Below are positions 17,444-25,748 of a stretch of 64,000 nt of DNA, in pieces. Every line of letters begins with the position of its first letter. The first letter of the stretch is position 1. This DNA is from Chryseolinea serpens (GTDB lineage: Bacteria; Bacteroidota; Bacteroidia; Cytophagales; Cyclobacteriaceae). The stretch lies in the NCBI RefSeq assembly GCF_900129725.1, contig NZ_FQWQ01000006.1:248001-312000 (forward strand), given 5' to 3'. A program made the position numbers and the translations under genes. The notes under the pieces are model-generated. The model was not told the DNA's origin. It ran no database searches and was given only the letters and a program-made list of their open reading frames with translations.

Positions 17444-19130
17444 TTCCTCAAGTTCATCACGCGGCCGCAAAGGCCCCTCATCTAAAAGCACAGGGGGAAG
17501 ATCCGCCGGCCGTTCAGGTGACAAACCCTTTAAGAAGCCCGCAGGAAAATCGTTCCGCAAAGATTCCGATGGAGGTTCTTTTGCTGCCAAACGCAGCGCG
17601 AAACCTTTCAGCAAAGACCGCGACGACAAACCCGCTTTCAAAAAGAAATCTTTCGGTGACGAAGGCGGCACGAAAAGACCTTATAAGAAATTCGATAGCG
17701 GCGATAAGCCGTCGTTCGGTAAACGGACCTCCGCGTCATCGCGTGGGGAACGTCCTTTCAAAAAAGCGGGAAGTGACGATAAGCCTTTCGGCGATCGCAG
17801 GCGCTCGTCGTCCACTGGACCTCGCGAAGAAAGACCTTACAAAAAATTTAGCGGCGACGACAAGCCTTTCGGCGACAGAAGACGCTCGTCTTCATCCGGA
17901 CCCCGCGAAGAAAAACCTTACAAAAAATCCAGTAGCGGCGACAAGCCCTTCGGTGATAGAAGGCGCTCATCCTCTGCAGGACCTCGCGAAGAAAGACCCT
18001 ACAAAAGAGCCAGCAGCGACGACAAGCCTTTCGGCGACAAGAGACGTTCCTCCTCAGCACCGCGCGAGGAAAGACCTTACAAAAAAAGAGCTGACACTGG
18101 CGATAAACCTTCGTTCCGCGACAAAGATGCATCGCGTGGTGAAAGACCGTTTAAAAAGGCCGACGATGCTGAAGATCGTTCGCCAAGAAAATTCGACAGC
18201 GGAAATTTTGGCAAGCCCTACAAAAAAGCCTATCCGAAAAAAGACGATGAAGGCGAGAAGCCCGTTCGCCGCGAAAGAAGCGAAAGAAGTGCGCCACTGG
18301 AAAGCCGCAGCGACAGACCGGTAGAGAAGTTTGACAAGGCCAAGATCGTTCGCCGCAAGGCATCCGATAGCGCAACCGCTGCCCCTGCTAAAAGCAACGA
18401 AGCCGAAGCACCGGCACAGACGGGAAAGATCCGTCTCAATAAATTTATCGCCAACAGCGGCGTCTGTTCACGCCGTGAGGCCGACGAACTCATCACGATG
18501 GGATTGATCTCGGTAAATGGCAAGACCATCACCGAACTCGGCTATAAGGTAAATCCTGGCGACGAAGTACGTCACGAAAGCAAAGTGCTGCGCGCGGAGA
18601 AACCGGTTTACATTCTGATGAACAAACCGAAAGGATTTCTCACCACAACCTCCGATCCGCAGGAACGCAACACGGTGATGCACATCATCGCCAACCACGT
18701 GAAAGAACGCGTATACCCTGTCGGCCGCCTGGACCGCAACACAACCGGTCTCTTGTTGCTCACCAACGACGGTGACCTGGCCGACAAGCTCATGCACCCG
18801 TCCTACAACGTAAAGAAGATCTATAAAGTGGAGCTCGACCGCCCCATCACCAAAGGCGATGCGCAAACCATTCTCGAAGGTGTGAAGCTGGAAGAAGGCC
18901 GCGCCGTGGTGGATGATATTGCCATCGTTTCGGAAGATCGCAAAACCGTGGGCCTCGAAATTCACATCGGCTGGAACCGCGTGGTGCGCCGCATCTTTGA
19001 ATCGCTGGAGTATCAGGTGGTGAAACTGGATCGCTCGGTGTATGCGGGGTTGAACAAAAAGGACCTTGGCCGCGGCGAGTGGCGATTCCTGACGAAGGAA
19101 GAGCTGATCCTCCTGAAGCACTACAAGTAG
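17430..19130 (+). CDS. rluB: 23S rRNA pseudouridine synthase (RluB-like) with long basic repeat tail
   Basis: Isomerises a uridine of 23S rRNA helix 89 if it acts like RluB. The start at 17430 (MPRSDSSSSSRG) was preferred to one 17 codons upstream because the latter lies deep in scpB. The first 300 residues or so are low-complexity, rich in Lys, Arg, Ser, Asp and Gly, and include four near-identical 27-residue repeats of the type DDKPFGDRRRSSS...PREERPYKK. Then come an S4 RNA-binding domain (IRLNKFIANSGVCSRREADE) and the catalytic domain with VGRLDRNTTGLLLLTNDG, whose Asp is the nucleophile. The tail roughly doubles the normal size. Confidence 0.92.
   Translation: MPRSDSSSSSRGRKGPSSKSTGGRSAGRSGDKPFKKPAGKSFRKDSDGGSFAAKRSAKPFSKDRDDKPAFKKKSFGDEGGTKRPYKKFDSGDKPSFGKRTSASSRGERPFKKAGSDDKPFGDRRRSSSTGPREERPYKKFSGDDKPFGDRRRSSSSGPREEKPYKKSSSGDKPFGDRRRSSSAGPREERPYKRASSDDKPFGDKRRSSSAPREERPYKKRADTGDKPSFRDKDASRGERPFKKADDAEDRSPRKFDSGNFGKPYKKAYPKKDDEGEKPVRRERSERSAPLESRSDRPVEKFDKAKIVRRKASDSATAAPAKSNEAEAPAQTGKIRLNKFIANSGVCSRREADELITMGLISVNGKTITELGYKVNPGDEVRHESKVLRAEKPVYILMNKPKGFLTTTSDPQERNTVMHIIANHVKERVYPVGRLDRNTTGLLLLTNDGDLADKLMHPSYNVKKIYKVELDRPITKGDAQTILEGVKLEEGRAVVDDIAIVSEDRKTVGLEIHIGWNRVVRRIFESLEYQVVKLDRSVYAGLNKKDLGRGEWRFLTKEELILLKHYK
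17775..18098 (+). repeat. Four 81-bp in-frame repeats in rluB
   Basis: Copies begin near 17775, 17856, 17937 and 18018, exactly 81 bases apart, each encoding 27 residues that start with D/G-DKPFGD and end in PREERPYKK plus a short variable part. More degenerate units flank the block. Such exact spacing suggests expansion by recombination or slippage. Confidence 0.85.
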
Positions 19131-19133
19131 GTT

Positions 19134-20513
19134 CTAGGCGTTCTCCAGCACGATCTTAAACGTACTTCCCTTTCCCAATTCGGAATCTACCAGCACGATG
19201 CCCTTGATCTTGCGCAAAGCCTCTTGTACGATGTACAGGCCCAGGCCGGTGCCTTCCGTGTCGGAAGAGGCGCGGTAGAACATGTCGAAGATCTTCGAGA
19301 TATTTTCTTTTGCAATACCCCTGCCGTTGTCCTCCACGGCAATCTCCACCACTTGTTTCACGCGTTTGAACGTTACCCGGATAAAAGGATTGGGTTGGTC
19401 CAGGTTGTGATATTTCACGGCATTGGCCATGAGGTTGTTCAGGATGATCTTCATTTGGTTGTAGTCGCTCTTGAACAGGTGGCTGTCTTCGGTATTATAG
19501 TCGAGCGAAATAGCGGAGGCGCCTTTGTTGAAGCGGATGTCGTTGATCGTGTCGTCCAGCAACCTGGAAAGGTCGAGCTCTTCCACTTTCAGGTCGATCT
19601 TTTTGCTGCGCGACAAACTGAGGATATCGCCCATGACGAGGTCGAGACGCTTGATCCGCTCTTCGATCATGTTCATGAAGCTGCGGGCCTTTTCTTCCTC
19701 CAGCTCTATTTTTCCCAGGTACGTAAGCCCGAGAATGGATGCTATTGGGGTGCGCAGATCGTGCGAAGTGCTGGACAAGAAGCTGTCGAGTTCTTTGTTT
19801 TCGCGGTTCAGGTTTTCGCGTTCGTCTTCGAGGAACCACATGACCATGCTCATGCCCATGAGACTGATCAGCAGCAAATCGACCGCGCCAAACAAGTCGA
19901 GCGCATTTACTTTTATGCCCAGTACGTTGAATAATTTGATCGTGAAATAATACAATTGGTAGGCACTAAAACTGATCAGCGAGCCCGAGAGCAACTGCTG
20001 ACCAAATCCTTTCGAAAATTTCTTGTTCGTCCACACCACCATGCCGGCCATGAGAAAGCCGATGCCCGTGATGATGGCGCGACTGCCAAAGCTGAGCAAG
20101 TAGTATGAGAACGGTCCCGACAGGCTGAAGGCCACCACCGAGAAGAAGGCCAGTATAGAAGAAGCCGCCAAGATCATATTGAATCTTCGGCGGGGGAAGG
20201 CACGCTCATAGACCAACTCGTAGGTGCCCCGCAAAATGAGGATGATCTGCAGAAAACACGACAACTGTGCCACCACGCTGACCGCCTTCCGGAGAAGTGA
20301 GCCGGTGGGATCGAGGAAAACTGAAAGCACGCCCGAGCTGCCCAGGTAGATGGTGAAAGCCATCCAACTGAGGGCCCATGTGAAAAGGAACCGGCGGCGG
20401 GCCAGCTTGCCAAAATGTCTGAAAATAAAGTAAAAGATCAGGCCTAAAATCACTTCGGCCAGATAGATGTAGAGCAAACGGGTATGGTCTTCGGAGAGGT
20501 TAAGCGAACCCAT
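19134..20513 (-). CDS. Membrane sensor histidine kinase
   Basis: A two-component kinase of 459 residues. The N-terminal half holds about seven hydrophobic segments between residues 13 and 226, resembling 7TM sensor modules, with no periplasmic domain of note. A short linker leads to the HisKA domain with SSTSHDLRTPIASILG (phosphorylated His251) and an HATPase domain with the N box NNLMANAVKYHN, G1 box DNGRGIAKENISKIF and G2 box GTGLGLYIVQEAL. No response regulator lies beside it, so it is an orphan. It converges with rluB, 3 bases apart. Confidence 0.92.
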   Translation of the reverse strand: MGSLNLSEDHTRLLYIYLAEVILGLIFYFIFRHFGKLARRRFLFTWALSWMAFTIYLGSSGVLSVFLDPTGSLLRKAVSVVAQLSCFLQIILILRGTYELVYERAFPRRRFNMILAASSILAFFSVVAFSLSGPFSYYLLSFGSRAIITGIGFLMAGMVVWTNKKFSKGFGQQLLSGSLISFSAYQLYYFTIKLFNVLGIKVNALDLFGAVDLLLISLMGMSMVMWFLEDERENLNRENKELDSFLSSTSHDLRTPIASILGLTYLGKIELEEEKARSFMNMIEERIKRLDLVMGDILSLSRSKKIDLKVEELDLSRLLDDTINDIRFNKGASAISLDYNTEDSHLFKSDYNQMKIILNNLMANAVKYHNLDQPNPFIRVTFKRVKQVVEIAVEDNGRGIAKENISKIFDMFYRASSDTEGTGLGLYIVQEALRKIKGIVLVDSELGKGSTFKIVLENA

Positions 20514-20598
20514 TCAGTACGTTTTGATTAAGTCCCCACGGAAGGAGACCGGTTTCTATGCTAAATTACTAAAAATGACACGTGTGCGGATAAAAAAG

Positions 20599-20629
20599 AA
20601 AAAGCCTCCGAGGGGGAGGCTTATCTTTT
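20599..20629 (-). terminator. Terminator of tRNA-Phe
   Basis: On the minus strand AAGCCTCC and GGAGGCTT pair around a short C-rich loop and are followed by a T tract. It lies right after the tRNA 3' end. Confidence 0.85.
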
Positions 20630-20632
20630 GCG

Positions 20633-20705
20633 TGGTGATGGAGGGAATTGAACCCCCGACACAAGGATTTTCAGTCCTTTGCTCTACCAACTGAGCTACA
20701 TCACC
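20633..20705 (-). tRNA. tRNA-Phe (GAA)
   Basis: A 73-base cloverleaf. Acceptor arm GGTGATG pairs with CATCACC, the D arm contains AGCTCAGTTGGTAGAGC, the anticodon stem AAGGA/TCCTT encloses CTGAAAA with anticodon GAA, and the T arm has GGGGGTTCAATTCCC. The discriminator base is A and CCA is not encoded. It stands alone with its own promoter and terminator. Confidence 0.97.
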
Positions 20706-20718
20706 TAAAAATGAGGCA

Positions 20719-20748
20719 CAAAAGTATGTAATTTTAGTTTCCATCCAA
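20719..20748 (-). promoter_or_regulatory. Promoter of tRNA-Phe
   Basis: On the minus strand TTG (20746-20748), a 19-base spacer and TACTTTTG (20719-20726) match the Bacteroidota consensus. Predicted transcription start is about 7 bases before the tRNA. Confidence 0.7.
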
Positions 20749-20810
20749 AAAAGGATCAGGTTTTATTAAGTACCGCTTTCCTTTTAAGATTTAAGAGTTT
20801 AAATCGGAAT

Positions 20811-22133
20811 ATGATTCAGCAGATCGCATTTATCATTGTTTTGGGGGCTGCCAGCTATTTCATCCGGAAACGTATTTTAGTGATCCGGGCCAATATTAAG
20901 CTCGGAAAACCCAAGGAGATCAAGGATCGGGGCGCCGACAGGATGCGAAACATGCTGCTGGTGGCTTTTGGCCAAAAGAAGATGTTCAAGCGGTTCATTC
21001 CCGCTTTTTTGCATTTTTTTATCTACATCGGCTTCCTCATCATCAACCTGGAGGTCCTGGAATTTATCATCGATGGGATGGCCGGTACCCACCGGATTTT
21101 CGCGCCTTATCTGGGTGCTCTCTATCCGTTCCTGATGAACCTGTTTGAATTCCTGGCCGTGGCGGTTTTGGTGGCCTGCGCCATCATGCTGATCCGGAGA
21201 AATATTATCCGGGTAAAGCGCTTCTGGTCGGCCGAGATGACGGCGTGGCCCCGTTTGGACGCCAACCTCATCCTGATCACCGAAATTGTTTTGATGACGG
21301 CCATTCTCACCATGAATGCTACCGACCAGGTGCTGCAAACAAAAATGCCCGAGCACTATGCCGCCACCGGCAAATTATTCTTTAGCGCGAATCTCATCCC
21401 GCTTTTCCAGAACATGGACGTCGTGCCCCTGGTGATCATCGAACGCTTTGCATGGTGGTTTCACATCATTGGGATCCTGGGATTCGCCATTTACGTGACT
21501 TACTCCAAGCACCTTCACATCTTCCTGGCGTTCCCCAACACCTACTTCGCCAATCTTGAAGCCAAAGGCCATATCCTCAACATGCCGGTGGTGACGAACG
21601 AAGTGAAATCGATGCTGGGCCTCACCGACGCTGCGGCACCCACGGGCCCACCAGCCGAGCCCGGGCGTTTCGGCGCAAAGGATGTGAACGATCTGACCTG
21701 GAACAACCTGCTGGCCGCCTACAGCTGCACCGAGTGTGGACGATGCACTTCCGAATGCCCCGCCAACCTGACGGGCAAAAAACTATCGCCGCGCAAGATC
21801 ATGATGGACACCCGCGACCGCATGGAAGAAGTAGGCAAGAGCCTCAGCACGGGCGGGGCTGGGTTGGGCGATGGCAAAACGTTGTTGAACGACTACATCA
21901 CCAAAGAAGAGATCAACGCCTGCACCAGCTGCAACGCCTGTGTGGAGGCCTGTCCGGTGATGATCAATCCGCTGGAAATTATCCTGGAGTTAAAACGCTA
22001 CGTGGCCATGGAAGAATCGGGGTCGCCCGCTTCGTGGAATGCCATGTTCCAGAATATCGAGACCAATTTTGCGCCGTGGAAATTTTCGCCCGCCGACCGC
22101 TTCAATTGGGCCAATGAATTAAAGAACAAGTAA
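20811..22133 (+). CDS. Membrane Fe-S/b-type oxidoreductase subunit (HdrC/HdrE- and EMO-like)
   Basis: A 440-residue membrane protein. The N-terminal half has several hydrophobic helices, two carrying His residues in settings like the haem b sites of NarI/DsrM-type proteins (HFFIYIGFLIINLEV and WWFHIIGILGFAIYVTYSKH). The C-terminal half carries two 4Fe-4S motifs, SCTECGRCTSECP and CTSCNACVEACP. This is the layout of quinone-linked oxidoreductases related to heterodisulfide reductase and to the ETF:menaquinone oxidoreductase EMO/EtfD, but without the CCG domains, which are in the next gene 13 bases on. The electron donor is not shown by sequence. Confidence 0.85.
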   Translation: MIQQIAFIIVLGAASYFIRKRILVIRANIKLGKPKEIKDRGADRMRNMLLVAFGQKKMFKRFIPAFLHFFIYIGFLIINLEVLEFIIDGMAGTHRIFAPYLGALYPFLMNLFEFLAVAVLVACAIMLIRRNIIRVKRFWSAEMTAWPRLDANLILITEIVLMTAILTMNATDQVLQTKMPEHYAATGKLFFSANLIPLFQNMDVVPLVIIERFAWWFHIIGILGFAIYVTYSKHLHIFLAFPNTYFANLEAKGHILNMPVVTNEVKSMLGLTDAAAPTGPPAEPGRFGAKDVNDLTWNNLLAAYSCTECGRCTSECPANLTGKKLSPRKIMMDTRDRMEEVGKSLSTGGAGLGDGKTLLNDYITKEEINACTSCNACVEACPVMINPLEIILELKRYVAMEESGSPASWNAMFQNIETNFAPWKFSPADRFNWANELKNK

Positions 22134-22146
22134 AGAAACACAAGGC

Positions 22147-22947
22147 ATGTCAGACGTAACGTTTTCCGTACCCACCATGGCCGAGCTGGCGGCCAAAGGA
22201 GAGAGTCCCGAAGTGCTTTTCTGGGTGGGGTGCGCAGGCTCATTCGACGATCGCTACAAGCGCGTGACCAAGTCTTTTGTGAAGATCCTGCATGCCGTGA
22301 ACATCAAGTTTGCCGTGTTGGGCACGGAGGAGACGTGTACGGGCGATCCGGCACGCCGGGCGGGCAACGAATTTCTTTTCCAGATGCAGGCCATGAACAA
22401 TATCCAGGTGCTCAATGGCTATGGCATAAAAAAGGTGGTGACTGCCTGTCCGCATTGCTTCAATACGATAAAGAACGAATACCCGGAGCTAGGTGGAAGC
22501 TATGAAGTGGTCCATCATTCCACATTTCTTCAAAATTTAATTTCCGAAGGGAAGATCAAGTTGAAGGAAGGCGGCTCCTTCAAGGGACGAAAGATCACCT
22601 ATCACGATTCCTGCTACCTGGGCCGGGCCAACAATGTTTATGAAGCGCCCCGTGCCGTGTTGGAAGCCCTGGATGCCGACTTGGTGGAAATGAAACGCTG
22701 CCGCACGACGGGTCTTTGCTGCGGCGCCGGCGGGGGGCAAATGTTCAAGGAGCCCGAAAAAGGAAATAAAGACATCAACGTGGCGCGCACAGAGGAGGCC
22801 CTGTCGACGGGTGCCGCGACCATTGCCGTGGCCTGCCCGTTTTGCATGACCATGATGAGCGACGGGGTGAAAAATAAAGAGCGCGAAGCCGATGTCCAGG
22901 TGAAGGATCTCGCCGAACTTATTGCCGAGGCACAAGGTTTATCCTGA
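22147..22947 (+). CDS. CCG-domain Fe-S protein (HdrB/HdrD-like)
   Basis: A 266-residue soluble protein with two cysteine-rich CCG modules, which in HdrB hold noncubane 4Fe-4S clusters. The second module is canonical: HDSCYLGRANNVYE, LCCGAGGG and ACPFC. The first reads VGCAGSF, ETCTGDPARR and ACPHC, so the central Cys pair is Cys-Thr and this module may bind no cluster or a different one. It is the likely catalytic or electron-accepting partner of the membrane protein just upstream. The pair would form one menaquinone-linked complex at the inner membrane; that is inference from family. Confidence 0.88.
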   Translation: MSDVTFSVPTMAELAAKGESPEVLFWVGCAGSFDDRYKRVTKSFVKILHAVNIKFAVLGTEETCTGDPARRAGNEFLFQMQAMNNIQVLNGYGIKKVVTACPHCFNTIKNEYPELGGSYEVVHHSTFLQNLISEGKIKLKEGGSFKGRKITYHDSCYLGRANNVYEAPRAVLEALDADLVEMKRCRTTGLCCGAGGGQMFKEPEKGNKDINVARTEEALSTGAATIAVACPFCMTMMSDGVKNKEREADVQVKDLAELIAEAQGLS

Positions 22948-22960
22948 AAATGAAGTAGCC

Positions 22961-23464
22961 ATGTTTGTACCTTTCGAATCACTGGCCGACCACAGCCGCT
23001 TGTGGATCTACCAATCCAATAAAAAATTAAGCGCCGGAGAAATCGATATACTTTCCGACGCTTTGCGTGCGTTTACAGAGCAATGGACCGTGCACGGTCA
23101 ACCCATGAAAGCTTCCTTCCATATTGCTCACAACCGGTTCATCATGCTGGCTGCCGACGAAGGATACAACGCCGCCAGCGGCTGCTCCATCGATGGATCG
23201 GTGCGCACCCTCAAGGTGTTGGGCCAGGAATTGAACGCCGACTTTTTCGACCGCACCCAGGTAGCCTTTCAATTGAACGATGAGGTGGTGGCGCTACCGC
23301 TGGCGGAATTGAAAAGTAAATATGAAGCAGGTTTGTGGACCGCGAAGACACCCGTCTTCAACACGCTGGTAGACACAAAAGGCAACCTTGCCGCACAATG
23401 GCTCACCCCGGCCGGGGCAACCTGGCTGAAACGTTATTTACCAAAAGAAACCATATCGGGCTAA
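22961..23464 (+). CDS. Conserved Bacteroidota protein of unknown function
   Basis: A 167-residue protein starting at the ATG at 22961 (MFVPFESLADHSRLWIYQ); a frame start 13 codons upstream lies inside the previous gene and is less likely. I recall similar proteins named ABC transporter ATPase in databases, but no Walker A or other ATPase motif is present, so that name should not be used. A notable stretch is NAASGCSIDGSVR with one Cys. The 13-base gap after the CCG protein suggests co-transcription with the Fe-S pair. No function can be assigned. Confidence 0.75.
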   Translation: MFVPFESLADHSRLWIYQSNKKLSAGEIDILSDALRAFTEQWTVHGQPMKASFHIAHNRFIMLAADEGYNAASGCSIDGSVRTLKVLGQELNADFFDRTQVAFQLNDEVVALPLAELKSKYEAGLWTAKTPVFNTLVDTKGNLAAQWLTPAGATWLKRYLPKETISG

Positions 23465-23506
23465 GCCGGATATTTTGTAGTTTTATTCCATATTTTAGAG
23501 ACTGTT

Positions 23507-25504
23507 ATGAGGTTAAGATTTTTACTATGGATCGTCCCCGTTTTTCTGGTTGCCTGCAGCGCCGAAAAGAAAGCACAAAAAGCGTTCGTGTTTGGCAAAT
23601 ACCAGAATTCGATAGACCTCTTTAAGAAAATTCAGGCCAAGAATCCCAACAATGGCAAGGCCAACTATTTTATTGCCGAATCCTACCGTCTCTCCAACCG
23701 TGTTAAAGAATCCGAAGCCTACTATGCCAAAGCCGGCGGCAAAGGCATCGACAAAGACACTGTACAATACTATTATGCGGAAGCCCTGAAAGCGAATGGC
23801 AAATACGCCGAGGCAAAAGAGGTAATGAACAAACTTGCCGCCAGCGCAGCCACCCCCGCCATGAAGGACCTCGCAAAAGCGGGAGCCGACGGCATCGCGT
23901 ATGTCGAGCAACTGGAGACCAAGACAAATTATTATAAGATCAAGAACCTGGAGTTGATCAACACGCCTTCCAGCGAGTACTCGCCGGTGTTCCTGAACAA
24001 TGAATTGTACTTTACATCTTCCCGCGGCAAGGATCGCATCTATGAAGCCACGGGTACGCCCTTCACGGATATTTACAAAGTAGCCAGCCGTGGTGCCAAT
24101 GTGGATGTCGCCACCGTTGCACCCCTCCCCACCGGCATCAATTCTGAAAGCATCAACGACGGTTGCATCACATTCTCGCCCGATGGCAAGACCATGGTTT
24201 TCGCCAAGGGCAACAACGGCAAGCGGAAAGGCACACTGGATGTGGACCTGTATATTTCCCGTTTCAGAAACAACGTGTGGACCGATCCGGTCATGATCAA
24301 CATCAACCAGCCCGAATCCTGGGATTCGTCCCCGGCGTTTAGCCCCGATGGACGGACGCTGTATTTCGCATCGAATCGCAAAGGAGGTTATGGGGGCGAC
24401 GATATTTATTCTGCACAGATGGATTCGCGTGGACGTTTTTCGAAACCGCGCAACCTTGGTCCTGAGATCAACACGCCCGGCAACGAGCTTTTCCCCTACA
24501 TGGCGGAAGATATGAAGCTCTATTTTGCTTCCGATGGTCATCCCGGCTATGGAGGACTCGATGTCTTCGTCGTGAAGCGTGTGAATGGAAAAAATTCCAT
24601 CGAAAACCTGGGTCAGCCCATCAACAGCACAGGTGACGACTTCGGCATGTTCCTGTTCAAACCGGATCGTGGTTTTATGACGTCCAACCGTGAAGGCGGT
24701 AAAGGCGATGACGATATCTATACGTTCGTCAATGAAGATCCCAATCTGAAAGTGGTGAATTACTACTTACAGGGTATTACTTATGGCAAGGACAAAGAGG
24801 AGAAGGTTCAAATACTGCCCAACACAAAAGTAACGGTGCTCGACGGCAAGGGTGAAGTGATGCAGGACTTTGTAACCGGTAACGACGGCAAGTTCTTGTT
24901 CCGGGTATACGAAAACGAAGACTATACACTGACCGGTACCAGCGATGGATACCTTATGAAACGTCAGACCTATACTACCCGCGGCCGATCGGTAGACCCA
25001 ATGTCCTTAAAGGAATTGCTGACCACGATCACCTTCGATACAACCCTGGTGCTGGATAAAACTGAAACCGGCAGATCCTTCGTCCTCGACAACATTTATT
25101 ACAATTTCGCTCGATGGGAAATTCGTCAAGACGCCGCTGTGGAGTTGGATAAGCTTGTGCAGTTGCTGATCGACAACCCGGAGATCAAGATTGAATTGGG
25201 TTCACATACCGACAGCGTGGATACTGAGTCCTATAACCTGGATCTTTCCCAGAAGCGCGCGAACTCGGCCGTCAGTTATATCATACAGCACGGCATTGCC
25301 CCCGACCGTCTCGTAGCAAAGGGTTATGGTGAATCCAAGCCCATTGCCCGCAATACCAATCCTGATGGCACCGACAATCCGGTAGGCCGCCAGAAGAACC
25401 GGAGAACTGAATTCAAAATCCTGGAAATCAGGGCTGTTCCGAAAACCCTCGAAACCGACGACTCCTTCGACGAGGACAAGTACTTTAAGAGCGATGGCAA
25501 TTAG
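23507..25504 (+). CDS. OmpA-family lipoprotein with TPR and beta-propeller (PorE-like)
   Basis: An outer-membrane lipoprotein of 665 residues: the leader ends in a lipobox (VFLVAC, Cys17). Domains in order are TPR-like helices (about 22-130), a WD40/PD40 beta-propeller with repeats such as SPDGKTMVFAKG and SPDGRTLYFASN (140-420), a carboxypeptidase-regulatory-like domain (LPNTKVTVLDGKGEV, 440-515) and an OmpA peptidoglycan-binding domain (SHTDSVDTESYNLDLSQKRA). This is the order reported for PorE, which links the type IX secretion machine to the wall. Bacteroidota have several proteins of this shape, so PorE itself is not proven. Confidence 0.85.
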   Translation: MRLRFLLWIVPVFLVACSAEKKAQKAFVFGKYQNSIDLFKKIQAKNPNNGKANYFIAESYRLSNRVKESEAYYAKAGGKGIDKDTVQYYYAEALKANGKYAEAKEVMNKLAASAATPAMKDLAKAGADGIAYVEQLETKTNYYKIKNLELINTPSSEYSPVFLNNELYFTSSRGKDRIYEATGTPFTDIYKVASRGANVDVATVAPLPTGINSESINDGCITFSPDGKTMVFAKGNNGKRKGTLDVDLYISRFRNNVWTDPVMININQPESWDSSPAFSPDGRTLYFASNRKGGYGGDDIYSAQMDSRGRFSKPRNLGPEINTPGNELFPYMAEDMKLYFASDGHPGYGGLDVFVVKRVNGKNSIENLGQPINSTGDDFGMFLFKPDRGFMTSNREGGKGDDDIYTFVNEDPNLKVVNYYLQGITYGKDKEEKVQILPNTKVTVLDGKGEVMQDFVTGNDGKFLFRVYENEDYTLTGTSDGYLMKRQTYTTRGRSVDPMSLKELLTTITFDTTLVLDKTETGRSFVLDNIYYNFARWEIRQDAAVELDKLVQLLIDNPEIKIELGSHTDSVDTESYNLDLSQKRANSAVSYIIQHGIAPDRLVAKGYGESKPIARNTNPDGTDNPVGRQKNRRTEFKILEIRAVPKTLETDDSFDEDKYFKSDGN

Positions 25505-25538
25505 CGCCCGTGATATAAAACCGGGCGAAGCAAAATAG

Positions 25539-25643
25539 ATGCGTTCAGGCAAAGATCGTTCCTTGTTCAATAAGTCAGAATCAAGTAAAGGGTTCCCGTC
25601 TTATCGGCAAGGCACAAACGCCAAGCTTAGTGGTAGCAAATAA
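25539..25643 (+). CDS. Possible 34-residue small protein
   Basis: An ATG frame of 34 codons, beginning MRSGKDRSLFNKSES and ending KLSGSK, in a 244-base gap. It is basic and polar. There is no clear promoter or ribosome site, and a frame of this length can arise by chance. The rest of the gap holds a short hairpin after the PorE-like gene (CGCCCG/CGGGCG) and the terminator near 25700. Confidence 0.2.
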   Translation: MRSGKDRSLFNKSESSKGFPSYRQGTNAKLSGSK

Positions 25644-25690
25644 GAAGGGCACTGCCCTCACTCAAACAAAAAGATCAACTGATATAACGC

Positions 25691-25725
25691 AAAAGAGGCC
25701 GCCTATATGGGCAGCCTCTTTTTTG
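25691..25725. terminator. Bidirectional terminator
   Basis: GAGGCCGCC pairs with GGGCAGCCTC, with one mismatch, around TATAT; A and T tracts flank it on both sides. It ends the minus-strand desaturase transcript and can also stop rightward reading. Confidence 0.8.
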
Positions 25726-25748
25726 TTTTATGCTTTTGATGAAAACGC

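Noticed and set aside
17775-18098. CRISPR-like array
   Set aside because: The evenly spaced repeats are in frame inside rluB, 81 bases long, and have no spacers or cas genes.
17518-18324. Second open frame inside the rluB repeat region
   Set aside because: Frame-shifted reading of the 81-base repeats; no start context, no domain.
22961-23464. ABC transporter ATPase function
   Set aside because: No Walker A, ABC signature or Walker B motif is present.
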